Positions 45,114-53,284 of a stretch of DNA of 64,000 nucleotides are shown here, in pieces. Numbering within the stretch: position 1 is the stretch's first letter; each line of letters starts with the position of its first letter. A program made the translations under genes and the position numbers. The notes below the pieces were generated by a model. That model did not search any database, was not told the origin of the DNA, and worked only from the letters and a program-made list of their open reading frames with translations. Source of the DNA: Pseudophaeobacter sp. EL27 (GTDB taxonomy: Bacteria; Pseudomonadota; Alphaproteobacteria; Rhodobacterales; Rhodobacteraceae); assembly GCF_900313025.1 (NCBI RefSeq), contig NZ_OMPQ01000015.1, positions 443,775 through 507,774 of the forward strand. The letters are read 5' to 3'.

Positions 45114-45932
45114 TCAGCTTTGCGGGCCGGATTGTTGCAGCAAGCCACCATTGCGCACCATATGGATCTCTTTGGCTTCGCCGCTGCGATCATCCGTCAC
45201 CACCAGCGCGCCGGACAGGGTTGCTTCGCCTTCGGCCGGGGTAAAGCGGCTTTTGGGCATTCCTGTCAGGAACCGGCGCATGGGTTCGGATTTTTCCATG
45301 CCAATCACCGAGTTATAGTCACCGCACATGCCAGCATCAGTCAGATAGCCGGTGCCATTGGACAGGATCTGCGCATCGCCCGTGGGCACATGGGTATGCG
45401 TCCCCACCACCAACGAGGCACGGCCATTGCAGAAATGCCCCATCGCCATTTTCTCTGAGGTGGCCTCGCAGTGCATGTCAACAATGACAGCCTGCGCCAA
45501 GCCGCCACGCGGATGCGATTTCAGCACTGCTTCGACCGCACCAAAAGGATCATCAAAGGCCCGCTTCATAAAGACCTGGCCCAGCGCCTGTGTCACCAGA
45601 ACCTTGCGCCCGCCTGTTGCTTCAAACAGGCGATATCCCCGCCCAGGTGCGCCTTTGGCAAAGTTCAAAGGCCGGATAATGCGCGGCTCTTTTTCGATGA
45701 ACTGCAACATGTCCTTTTGATCAAAGGCGTGATCGCCCAAGGTAAGACAGTCCGCCCCGGCATCAAGCAGCAGCTTGGCATGTGCCCCGCTCAGCCCCAT
45801 GCCATTGGAGGCATTTTCCCCATTGACCACGACAAAGTCGAGCCGCCATTCCTGACGCAGCCGCGGCAGGTTTTCGGTGATAGCGCGGCGCCCGGCGCGG
45901 CCCATCACATCGCCTAGAAACAAAATTCGCAT
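45114..45932 (-). CDS. ymdB: YmdB-type metallophosphoesterase (TIGR00282)
   Basis: The 272-aa protein starts M-R-I-L-F-L-G-D-V-M-G-R-A-G-R with the first metal ligand. N-G-E-N-A-S-N-G-M-G near 38-47, L-G-D-H-A-F-D near 65, D-M-H-C-E-A-T-S-E-K near 150 and V-G-T-H-T-H-V-P-T-G-D near 175 complete the dinuclear site. YmdB homologues hydrolyse 2',3'-cyclic nucleotides or phosphodiesters. It follows the 5-formyl-THF cyclo-ligase gene, an arrangement I recall in many alphaproteobacteria. Confidence 0.93.
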   Translation of the reverse strand: MRILFLGDVMGRAGRRAITENLPRLRQEWRLDFVVVNGENASNGMGLSGAHAKLLLDAGADCLTLGDHAFDQKDMLQFIEKEPRIIRPLNFAKGAPGRGYRLFEATGGRKVLVTQALGQVFMKRAFDDPFGAVEAVLKSHPRGGLAQAVIVDMHCEATSEKMAMGHFCNGRASLVVGTHTHVPTGDAQILSNGTGYLTDAGMCGDYNSVIGMEKSEPMRRFLTGMPKSRFTPAEGEATLSGALVVTDDRSGEAKEIHMVRNGGLLQQSGPQS

Positions 45933-45944
45933 GTAGCTGTCCTA

Positions 45945-46063
45945 GGCCGCACAGACCAGCAGGACAAGAGCCCCGCGCCCGTCTGCGGCCAGTTTTTGGC
46001 CCTCCCGCCGCATTCTGACCCCGCGAAACCAGAGTTAGGTCGGCTTTCCCGCTTCTGGAACTG
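45945..46063 (-). other. strongly structured spacer between cyclo-ligase gene and ymdB
   Basis: On the minus strand this spacer holds CCAGA-20-TCTGG, GGCCA-AAAAC-TGGCC, and GGCCGCAGAC facing GTCTGTGCGGCC. Three stems in 119 bases are more than expected by chance. The 6S RNA gene is often beside this cyclo-ligase gene, but I cannot match the 6S core, so no RNA family is assigned. Confidence 0.25.
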
Positions 46064-46621
46064 TTAAAACTGCAGAACGCGGCTTTCCGTAACCAACATA
46101 TCCAGGGGCTGGTCAGTCTCTTCCAGCGGCAGGTTTTCGGCTTGCTGTGCCTCAAAGGCAAAGCCGATAGCCAGTGTCGGACGCTTGGTCCGCAACAGCT
46201 CCAGGGTCCGGTCATAAAAGCCGCCGCCATAGCCAAGCCGCCCGCCCTGTGCGTCAAAGGCAACCAGAGGCACGATCAGGATTTCGGGCTCAAAATAGTC
46301 ATCCACCTCGGGGACTGCGGCACCAAAGGGGCCCTCCCGCATGGGGCCATCCGGCTGCCAGCGGCTGAATTTGAGCGGCATGTCCCTGCCCTGAATGAAA
46401 GGCACAGCAACCAGCCCATGGGCGGCGGCCTCTGCCATGGCGGGCAGCGGGTCGATCTCGGTTCGAATGGGCATAAAGCCGGAAAGCGGCACACCGCGAT
46501 AGCCCGCCAGTACTTCGGAAAGATGCCCGGCCGCACCTGGAATATTGCGATCAAAGGCCTCTTTGCGCCGGGCAAAGGCAGCCTTGCGGGCTGCAGCCTT
46601 AATCTCGGTCAGATCGCTCAT
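46064..46621 (-). CDS. 5-formyltetrahydrofolate cyclo-ligase
   Basis: The 185-aa enzyme makes 5,10-methenyl-THF from 5-formyl-THF using ATP. K-A-A-R-K-A-A-F-A-R-R near the N-terminus forms the basic ATP-contact helix. V-P-L-V-A-F-D-A-Q-G-G-R-L-G-Y-G-G-G-F-Y-D-R-T near 117-138 is the family signature. It starts 26 bases after mgtE with GAGGAG as ribosome site and is followed by ymdB, so all three are probably one operon. Confidence 0.93.
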   Translation of the reverse strand: MSDLTEIKAAARKAAFARRKEAFDRNIPGAAGHLSEVLAGYRGVPLSGFMPIRTEIDPLPAMAEAAAHGLVAVPFIQGRDMPLKFSRWQPDGPMREGPFGAAVPEVDDYFEPEILIVPLVAFDAQGGRLGYGGGFYDRTLELLRTKRPTLAIGFAFEAQQAENLPLEETDQPLDMLVTESRVLQF

Positions 46622-46647
46622 CTTTTTCTCCTCCGGAAAATCCAGGC

Positions 46648-48039
46648 CTATAACAGCGCCCAGGCCGCCAGGCCCAGGAAGGCAAAGAACCCAACCACAT
46701 CCGTGACCGTTGTCACAAAGGCACCAGAGGCCAGGGCCGGGTCCACGCCTACCTTCTCTAGTAGAACAGGGATCACCGTTCCGGCGAGCCCGGCGACGAC
46801 AAGATTGATCACCATTGCGGCAGCAATCACCGCACCCAAGCTCGGCGAGCCAAACCAGATCACCCCCACAATGCCCATGACGATGGCAAAGATCACCCCA
46901 TTGACCAGCCCCACCAGAACTTCCCGCCGGATCACCCGCCAGACATTGGCCCCGGTCAAATCGCGGGTTGCCATCGCCCGTACCGCAACGGTCAGGGACT
47001 GAGTACCCGCATTACCCCCCATGGAGGCCACAATCGGCATCAGGACCGCCAGAGCCACAAACTGCGCGATCGTCGCCTCAAACTGGGCAATCACCAGCGA
47101 GGCCAGAACTGCCGTAACCAGATTGACCGCCAGCCAGGGGAAGCGCCGTTTGGTGGTTTCAATCACCCGGTCCGCAAGCGAGCTTTCCTCGCCAACCCCT
47201 GCCAAGCGCAGGATATCTTCTTCGTGTTCCTCATCCAGGACCACCATGGCATCATCAATGGTGATCACCCCGGCCAATCGCCCGTCACCATCCACCACCG
47301 GCGCGGAAATCAGGTGATACTGATTAAAGGCATAGGCCACATCTTCCTCGTCCTGATCGGCGGGAATGACCTGAAAGGTCTCCTCCAGCAAATCAGTAAG
47401 CGGCACCTCACGTTTGGTGCCCATGATCCTGCCCAAGGTCACATTGCCAATGGGGCGCAGGCGCGGATCCACCAGGACCATATGGTAGAACTGTTCCGGC
47501 AGATCCTCGGACTCGCGCATATAGTCAATGGCCTGGCCAACATTCCAATGCTCCGGGGCCATCACCACTTCACGCTGCATCAGGCGCCCCGCGGAGTTTT
47601 CCGGGTAGCTCAGCGATTGCTCAACCGCGACCCGGTCAGAATCCTCCAACGCGTCCAGAATGGCCTCTTGCTGTGGCTCTTCCAGGTCTTCGACCAGATC
47701 CACAACATCGTCGGTTTCCAGCTCACGCACCGCATCGGCCAGAACGCTTGGGTTCAGCGTTGCAATCACCTCTTCGCGGATGCTGTCATCCAGTTCCGAG
47801 AGGATTTCGCCGTCAAACTCGCGCCCATACAACTTGATCAACCGGGTCCGGTCATGGCTGTTGATCTGTTCCAGAAGGTCAGCAATATCCGCCGCGTGGA
47901 GTTTTTCCAGCAGGTTTCCCAGGATCTGCTGTTCACCACGATCCACTGCAAATAAGATACGTGCAACGAGCCGCCTGTCGAGATCATAGCCTTCGTCTAC
48001 TGGCTGATCATCTTGGCGGGTATCGTTGCCTGTGCTCAT
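46648..48039 (-). CDS. mgtE: MgtE-type magnesium transporter
   Basis: The 463-aa protein has an N-terminal superhelical MgtE_N domain (about 25-145), two CBS domains (about 150-270) and five C-terminal membrane segments from about 300. Acidic patches such as D-E-E-H-E-E-D near 272 resemble the Mg2+-sensing interface. P-I-V-A-S-M-G-G-N-A-G-T-Q near 340 is the pore signature. It gates Mg2+ uptake by cytosolic Mg2+. It heads the unit with the cyclo-ligase and ymdB and is divergent from guaD. Confidence 0.95.
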   Translation of the reverse strand: MSTGNDTRQDDQPVDEGYDLDRRLVARILFAVDRGEQQILGNLLEKLHAADIADLLEQINSHDRTRLIKLYGREFDGEILSELDDSIREEVIATLNPSVLADAVRELETDDVVDLVEDLEEPQQEAILDALEDSDRVAVEQSLSYPENSAGRLMQREVVMAPEHWNVGQAIDYMRESEDLPEQFYHMVLVDPRLRPIGNVTLGRIMGTKREVPLTDLLEETFQVIPADQDEEDVAYAFNQYHLISAPVVDGDGRLAGVITIDDAMVVLDEEHEEDILRLAGVGEESSLADRVIETTKRRFPWLAVNLVTAVLASLVIAQFEATIAQFVALAVLMPIVASMGGNAGTQSLTVAVRAMATRDLTGANVWRVIRREVLVGLVNGVIFAIVMGIVGVIWFGSPSLGAVIAAAMVINLVVAGLAGTVIPVLLEKVGVDPALASGAFVTTVTDVVGFFAFLGLAAWALL

Positions 48040-48176
48040 GTGCTGCCCTTTGCTAAGATTGGATGCAAATTACTAGAAGCAGTTACCAGAAAACAATGAC
48101 AATGAGATAATTTACCGGAACTGTTGGCGCGCGTATCCTGTGGGCTGCGATTTGGCAAGAAAAGGTAGGTCCAAAA

Positions 48177-49463
48177 ATGCAGAGCGAATTCATCCTGCGC
48201 GGACATGTACTGTCCTTCACTGCATCTCCCTTTGCAGAATCCTCGCCCGAAGGGGCCGTGCAGATCTCTGCTGCGGTGGCCCTGGCACAGGGCCGCATTA
48301 CCGGCTGCGGCACATTTGAAGAGATGCAGGCGCTACAGCCCGAAGCCGAGGTGATTGATCACGGCGCCAAGCTGATCCTGGCAGGCTTTGTTGACGCCCA
48401 TGTACATTATCCACAGACCGCGATTATCGCCAGTTGGGGCAAGCGGCTGATCGATTGGTTGAACAGCTATACCTTCCCCGAAGAAATGCGCTTTGGCGAT
48501 GCTGCCTATGCGCAGGAAATCTCTGAGCGCTATCTGGACCTGACCCGCGCCAATGGCACCACTACGGTTTGCAGCTTTGCCACCATCCACCCCGAAAGCG
48601 TCGATGCCTTTTTCACCGCCGCTCAGGCACGCGGTCAACGGGTGGTCACCGGCAAGACCTGCATGGATCGCAACGCCCCGGACGGGCTGCAGGATACGGC
48701 GCAATCCGCCTATGATGACAGCAAGGCACTGATCCAGCGCTGGCACGGGGTTGACCGGTTGGAATATGCCATCACCCCCCGTTTTTCGCCAACCTCCACC
48801 CCCGAGCAGCTCGAGGCCATGGGGGCGCTTTGGGCAGAACATCCCGAATGCCTGATGCAAACCCACCTGAGTGAACAGCTTGATGAGATCGAATGGGTGA
48901 AATTCCTCTTCCCGCAGGCGCGCGATTATCTGGACACCTATGAGGAGTTTGGCCTGCTCGGCGCTCGTGGGCTCTATGGCCACGCGATCCATCTGGAAGA
49001 ACGCGAGCGCCACCGCCTGCGCGAATACGGCGCCGCCCTGGTGCACTGCCCAACTTCAAACACCTTCATCGGCTCTGGTCTCTTTGACATGGCCGGCCTG
49101 ATGGCTGAGGGCCAGCGGATCGGCCTGGCCACGGATACCGGCGGTGGCTCCAGCTTTTCCATGCTGCGCACCATGGCCGCCGCCTATGAGATCGGCCAAT
49201 TGCGGGGCCGCCCACTGCATGCTGCAGAGCTGATCTGGCTGGCCACCCAGGGCTCGGCCACCGCGCTGCGCATGGAGGATAAGATCGGCAATATCGCCAC
49301 CGGCATGGAGGCGGACCTGGTGGTTCTGGACCTGTCCTCGACCCCCGCCATCGCCCAGCGCAGTGCGGGTGCCAATGATCTGTGGGAAGCGGTTTTCCCG
49401 ACCTTGATGATGGGCGATGACCGCGCCATATCCGAGGTTTGGATCAACGGCAAACGCCAGTAG
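48177..49463 (+). CDS. guaD: guanine deaminase
   Basis: The 428-aa amidohydrolase converts guanine to xanthine. Metal ligands H75-x-H77 lie in F-V-D-A-H-V-H-Y-P-Q. Q-T-H-L-S-E-Q near 228-234 and Y-G-H-A-I-H-L near 265 follow, and A-T-D-T-G-G-G near 316 holds the catalytic Asp. The P-Q after H-V-H-Y and the C-P-T-S-N segment are typical of GuaD. The mgtE gene is divergent, 137 bases away, with no obvious riboswitch between them. Confidence 0.93.
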   Translation: MQSEFILRGHVLSFTASPFAESSPEGAVQISAAVALAQGRITGCGTFEEMQALQPEAEVIDHGAKLILAGFVDAHVHYPQTAIIASWGKRLIDWLNSYTFPEEMRFGDAAYAQEISERYLDLTRANGTTTVCSFATIHPESVDAFFTAAQARGQRVVTGKTCMDRNAPDGLQDTAQSAYDDSKALIQRWHGVDRLEYAITPRFSPTSTPEQLEAMGALWAEHPECLMQTHLSEQLDEIEWVKFLFPQARDYLDTYEEFGLLGARGLYGHAIHLEERERHRLREYGAALVHCPTSNTFIGSGLFDMAGLMAEGQRIGLATDTGGGSSFSMLRTMAAAYEIGQLRGRPLHAAELIWLATQGSATALRMEDKIGNIATGMEADLVVLDLSSTPAIAQRSAGANDLWEAVFPTLMMGDDRAISEVWINGKRQ

Positions 49464-49500
49464 TCGCACCCGGAGTTCGACCAAACAGCGCGCCTCAGCC

Positions 49501-49953
49501 TCAGCAGCCTGGGCGCGCCAATACCATCACCCAGATATTGCCCTCGGCGCGGACCAGGGCAAATTCACTCACCTGCCCATGCAGCAGATTCTTGCGGTGC
49601 CCAGGTGAGCCCCGCCAACTGCTCATCACCGTAGGCAGGCTCGGCTGCCCCTTGGCAATGTTTTCGGCGACCGCACACCAGCGGTAGCCAAGCTTGCGAA
49701 CCCGGTCCCCAACGCGGCTGCCATTGCTGCCCTGATGTGAAAAGAAACCCCGCCGATGCATATCCTTTGCATGGCGCCGCGCTGCCTTTTCCAGCTTGTC
49801 CGACCAGCCAAGTGGTGCCAAGCCATGCTGGGCCCGCAACTCATTCAAACCAAGCAATGCCTGCTGGCGATCGACCTCTTTTGCAAACCCTGCCCCTGTA
49901 CAGACAGACATGCAGAGCGCCAGGCAGATCACTGGTTTCAAAAACAGCTTCAT
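49501..49953 (-). CDS. exported CAP/SCP-domain protein
   Basis: The 150-aa protein has a signal peptide (K2, hydrophobic core, cleavage after A-G-F-A-K near 24). The CAP domain follows: N-E-L-R-A-Q-H-G-L near 38-46, A-A-R-R-H-A-K-D-M near 58-66, F-F-S-H-Q-G near 70-75, and the C-terminal G-S-P-G-H-R-K-N-L-L. The HxxE-type pocket residues are partly conserved. CAP proteins are extracytoplasmic with varied roles. It starts 1 base past the stop of the deaminase gene, implying co-transcription. Confidence 0.87.
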   Translation of the reverse strand: MKLFLKPVICLALCMSVCTGAGFAKEVDRQQALLGLNELRAQHGLAPLGWSDKLEKAARRHAKDMHRRGFFSHQGSNGSRVGDRVRKLGYRWCAVAENIAKGQPSLPTVMSSWRGSPGHRKNLLHGQVSEFALVRAEGNIWVMVLARPGC

Positions 49954-49954
49954 A

Positions 49955-51295
49955 TCAGCTCGCCAACATCAAAGCCTGCGCCAAGCGATGATGACGCTCC
50001 AACAGGTGCGGCAGATCCAGCGTCGTGACCTCACCGCCCTTGATCACCTGTCGGCCTTCTACAAACAGATCTTTCACTCGTGACGGTCCCGCCAGCAACA
50101 GCGCAGCCGGATCCCAGCTGCCGCTAGAGGCAACCCCAGAGACATCCCAGATCGCCACATCAGCGCGCTTGCCCACAGCCAACCGGCCACAATCCGGACG
50201 CCCCAGCACATCGGCGCCCCCCCGCGTGGCTATCTGCAGCGCCTCATAGGGGCTCATGGCATCTGCCCCCTGCATCACCCGCTGCAACAGCATTGTCTGG
50301 CGCGCCTCGCCCATCAGATCAGCCATATCGTTGCTGGCAGATCCATCAACTCCCAACCCGACCGGCACGCCGGCATCCCGCATCTGACGCACTGGCGCAA
50401 TACCAGAACCCAGGCGGCAATTGGAACAGGGGCAATGCGCCACGCCAGTACGGCTGCGGGCAAAGAGATCAATTTCAGCCGGGTTCAGCTTGACACAATG
50501 GGCGTGCCAGACATCCGGCCCCGTCCAGCCCAGATCCTCGGCATATTGTCCCGGACGGCACCCGAACTGCGCCTCTGAGTAGGCAATATCCTCTTCGTTT
50601 TCAGCCAGATGTGTATGCAGCATCACCCCCTTGTCGCGGGCCAGAATCGCGGTGTCACGCATCAATTCCCGGCTGACCGAGAAAGGCGAACAAGGCGCCA
50701 GCCCCACCCGGCACATGGCACCCTCTGATGCATCATGAAATCCATCGACCACCCGGATCATATCCTGCAAAATGGCCGCTTCCTCTTCCACCAGATGATC
50801 CGGCGGCAGGCCACCCTTGCTCTCACCAATACTCATGGCTCCACGGGTTGGATGAAACCGCAGCCCCACCTCGGCAGCGGCATGGATGGTATCCTCCAGT
50901 CGTGCACCATTAGGATAAAGATACAGATGATCCGAGCTCAAGGTACAGCCAGACAACGCCAGCTCCACCAATCCCAGCTGTGCTGAGACAAACATCTCTT
51001 CCGGGCCAAATCGGCTCCAAATTGGGTAGAGCCGCTGCAGCCAGCCAAAAAGCAGCGCGTCCTGGGCACCGGGCACGGCGCGAGTCAGGTTCTGATAAAG
51101 ATGGTGATGGGTATTCACCAAACCCGGCGTCACGACGCAGCCCTCGCCGCGCAGAACTTCACCCGAGGTCACAAGACCCTGCCCAACTGCAGCAATCTTG
51201 CCGTCGCGGATCAATAGATCGGCATTCTGAAAAACCTGATCAGCATCGTCCATTGTCAGGATGGTATCGGCATTTTGAATGAGGGTTTCGCCCAT
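49955..51295 (-). CDS. 8-oxoguanine deaminase-like amidohydrolase
   Basis: The 446-aa enzyme has T-P-G-L-V-N-T-H-H-H-L near 57-66 with the metal His pair, and L-H-T-H-L-A-E-N-E near 240. W-H-A-H-C-V-K-L near 275, H-C-P-C-S-N-C-R-L near 298 and G-L-G-V-D-G-S-A-S-N-D near 325 follow. It falls in the ATZ/TRZ-like group in which 8-oxoguanine deaminase is found; S-S-D-H-L-Y-L-Y-P near 115 supports this over hydroxyatrazine enzymes. It opens the possibility of oxidised-purine salvage beside guaD. The ATG at 51295 has GGAG nine bases before it. Confidence 0.8.
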   Translation of the reverse strand: MGETLIQNADTILTMDDADQVFQNADLLIRDGKIAAVGQGLVTSGEVLRGEGCVVTPGLVNTHHHLYQNLTRAVPGAQDALLFGWLQRLYPIWSRFGPEEMFVSAQLGLVELALSGCTLSSDHLYLYPNGARLEDTIHAAAEVGLRFHPTRGAMSIGESKGGLPPDHLVEEEAAILQDMIRVVDGFHDASEGAMCRVGLAPCSPFSVSRELMRDTAILARDKGVMLHTHLAENEEDIAYSEAQFGCRPGQYAEDLGWTGPDVWHAHCVKLNPAEIDLFARSRTGVAHCPCSNCRLGSGIAPVRQMRDAGVPVGLGVDGSASNDMADLMGEARQTMLLQRVMQGADAMSPYEALQIATRGGADVLGRPDCGRLAVGKRADVAIWDVSGVASSGSWDPAALLLAGPSRVKDLFVEGRQVIKGGEVTTLDLPHLLERHHRLAQALMLAS

Positions 51296-51460
51296 AAAGC
51301 ACACTCCATTTAGGCCCGCCTCGGTGCATGGAGGTGCAATCAGGCCGACAGAGAACGGGCAAAGGACTCGACCTGATAGATAACTATCCCAAAACAGGTG
51401 AAAATCTCAAGTCGAAACCCGACAACGAAGCGCAGCCCCGCCTTATCACCTTTTTCAAAA

Positions 51461-51502
51461 TATTCCGGGGGAGCGGCCCTAGGGCCGCGGGGGCAGAGCC
51501 CC
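51461..51502. repeat. gene-end palindromic repeat, copy C
   Basis: TATTCCGGGGGA is followed by the perfect palindrome GCGGCCCTAGGGCCGC (51473-51488) and GGGGC-AGA-GCCCC (51490-51502). It lies 20 bases past the hisN stop. Its order matches copy D, but with different stem bases. Confidence 0.7.
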
Positions 51503-51521
51503 ATCCCCCCCAATGCCCGCT

Positions 51522-52316
51522 TTAGTACTGCCAGTTCAGCAGTTGCAGCGCTGCCGCGTGTAATTCCGGCGAGGCCGCAGCCAGAGCACGCCCGCCCTCA
51601 TGGACGGCCCCCCCCTGCCAATCAGTGACAAGACCACCAGCCGCCTCGATGACCGCAATCGGGGCTTGAATGTCATAGGCGTTGAGCCCCGCTTCAATCA
51701 CCAGATCAATCTGCCCCGCCGCCAGCAGGGCATAGGCGTAGCAATCCATCCCATAGCGCGTCAGTTTGACCTCAGCTGCCACCCGCTCAAAAGCTGCCCG
51801 CTCCTCTTCGGTGCCGACTTCTGGAAAAGTGGAAAAAAGAATGGCTTCCCCCAACCCCTGAGTTGCGCGGGTCTGCAATCCTCTGCGGCCCAAAGGTCCG
51901 GTCATTTCGGCCAACTCTGCACCGCCCGAAAACCGCTCACCAGTATAGGGCTGATCAATCACCCCCAGAATTGGCCCTTCGCCTTCGGACAAGGCAATCA
52001 AAACACCCCAGGTCGGGGTACCACTGATAAAGCCACGAGTGCCATCAATCGGATCCAGCACCCAGGTGCGCCCAGAGGTGCCGGCCTTTGGCGGAAACTC
52101 CTCGCCCAAAACGCCATCCTTTGGCCGCAGCTCGGCAAGCACAGTCCGCATTGCTTCTTCTGCTGCCCGATCTGCAACGGTCACCGGGTCAAACCCTTCG
52201 CTGAGCTTGTTCTCTGCACCAAGATCTCGACTGCGAAAATACGGCAAGATCACCTGCCCCGCAGCATCAGCCAATTTATGCGCAACCTGCATGTCGCTCA
52301 GATCTGTCTGTGTCAT
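51522..52316 (-). CDS. hisN: histidinol-phosphatase, inositol-monophosphatase family
   Basis: The 264-aa Mg2+-dependent phosphatase has D-P-V-T-V-A-D near 43-49, G-E-E near 71, and W-V-L-D-P-I-D-G-T-R-G-F near 85-96. A C-terminal G-L-N-A-Y-D-I-Q-A-P near 217 completes the FIG/IMPase metal site. The W-V-L-D-P-I-D-G-T-R-x-F variant and length fit HisN rather than SuhB (inference). It performs the penultimate step of histidine synthesis. No other his gene is adjacent. Confidence 0.82.
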   Translation of the reverse strand: MTQTDLSDMQVAHKLADAAGQVILPYFRSRDLGAENKLSEGFDPVTVADRAAEEAMRTVLAELRPKDGVLGEEFPPKAGTSGRTWVLDPIDGTRGFISGTPTWGVLIALSEGEGPILGVIDQPYTGERFSGGAELAEMTGPLGRRGLQTRATQGLGEAILFSTFPEVGTEEERAAFERVAAEVKLTRYGMDCYAYALLAAGQIDLVIEAGLNAYDIQAPIAVIEAAGGLVTDWQGGAVHEGGRALAAASPELHAAALQLLNWQY

Positions 52317-52334
52317 CTACCCACCTGAAATAGC

Positions 52335-52372
52335 TTCACCTGCAATACTCCGAGTTTTGCTAGCCAGGTGAA
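52335..52372. other. inverted repeat in the hisN leader
   Basis: TTCACCTG (52335-52342) and CAGGTGAA (52365-52372) form a perfect 8-bp repeat, extended by TAGCT/AGCTA outside. It lies about 20 bases before the hisN ATG, so it could be an operator or leader stem. Confidence 0.4.
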
Positions 52373-52565
52373 ACAGCTACCAAATCAACCATGCAAAAAC
52401 CGGTGCCACTCTCGTAGCGCCGGTTCAAGCAAAATAGTGCATCGACCTTGCTCTCAGCTCTAAAACTCCGCTCAGCTATTTCACCACAGACGCAATCGCC
52501 CTAAGCTCACTCTCAGCATCATCTTATTCACAGAACATCAGGTCAGGATGATCAGCAAGTGTTGC

Positions 52566-52934
52566 TTAGGCAACGTCGCTCAGCACGCGGGCCAGTTCAA
52601 ACAGGCGCCGACGCTGGTTTTCCGGGATCGCATAATAAGAGCGCACCAGATCCAGGGCTTCTTTGTCACCCATCAGATCGTCAGGCACAGCCGATTTTCC
52701 GCCTGCCTTGGCGTCCTCATCCAGCCCTTCAAAGAAGAAGCTGACTGGCACATCCATGGCATCGGAAATATCCCAAAGCCGTGATGCGCTGACGCGATTT
52801 GCGCCAGTTTCGTATTTCTGGATCTGTTGGAATTTGATCCCAACCTGTTCCGCCAGCTGCTGCTGCGTTTTTCCAATCAGCCACCGACGGTGACGAATGC
52901 GTTTGCCTACGTGAACATCTACAGGATGAGCCAT
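52566..52934 (-). CDS. XRE-family transcriptional regulator
   Basis: The 122-aa protein has a single helix-turn-helix (about 8-65): V-G-K-R-I-R-H-R-R-W-L-I-G-K-T-Q-Q-Q-L-A then F-Q-Q-I-Q-K-Y-E-T-G-A-N-R-V-S. A C-terminal helical part follows. The H-R-R-x-x-x-G-x-x-Q-x-x-L-A start is common in alphaproteobacterial SinR/Cro-like regulators. GGAGATAG precedes the ATG. It is divergent from the quinone oxidoreductase gene, with inverted repeats between them. Confidence 0.9.
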   Translation of the reverse strand: MAHPVDVHVGKRIRHRRWLIGKTQQQLAEQVGIKFQQIQKYETGANRVSASRLWDISDAMDVPVSFFFEGLDEDAKAGGKSAVPDDLMGDKEALDLVRSYYAIPENQRRRLFELARVLSDVA

Positions 52935-53159
52935 CCGCTATCTCCTAGTTAAACAATAAGTCCCTGCCCGGATATAGCTTCGCATTTCAATCGCAGCAGA
53001 ATAGGGTTCACTACCCTGCCACCAATGAGACACTCAACCATCACGATCAGAGCTCAACCTCAGCCCCAACAGTAAGACCTTCGCAGTTGAATACAAGCCT
53101 GACACCTCGCCCAGATGCTCGCAATGAGGCAAATGTATGATTTCACCTATCATTTTGGT

Positions 53160-53250
53160 GGTATCATATATGCTTTAGGATACCTATTTATGCCTCCCCA
53201 TAAATAGTGAGGTGCAAAAATCGACATTCAGTCGTTCGCTCAAGAGCGAA
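53160..53250. promoter_or_regulatory. three consecutive inverted repeats upstream of the quinone oxidoreductase gene
   Basis: GGTATC-13-GATACC (53160-53184), CTATTTATG-6-CATAAATAG (53184-53207, perfect 9 bp) and TTCGCTC-AA-GAGCGAA (53235-53250) follow one another. Together they fill most of the useful part of this 350-base AT-rich spacer. They may be operators for the divergent XRE protein or leader stems. No small gene is seen here. Confidence 0.5.
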
Positions 53251-53284
53251 TCACCCGCCTACGGAAAGAAAGACGGACAAGAAT

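Noticed and set aside
45057-45458. Plus-strand frame with AAGGAG ribosome site starting at 45057
   Set aside because: It runs antisense through ymdB, and its composition is that of a shadow of that gene.
48040-48176. Possible purine or Mg2+ riboswitch between mgtE and guaD
   Set aside because: No conserved purine-switch core or M-box-like fold could be seen in this spacer; it is better explained as a divergent promoter.
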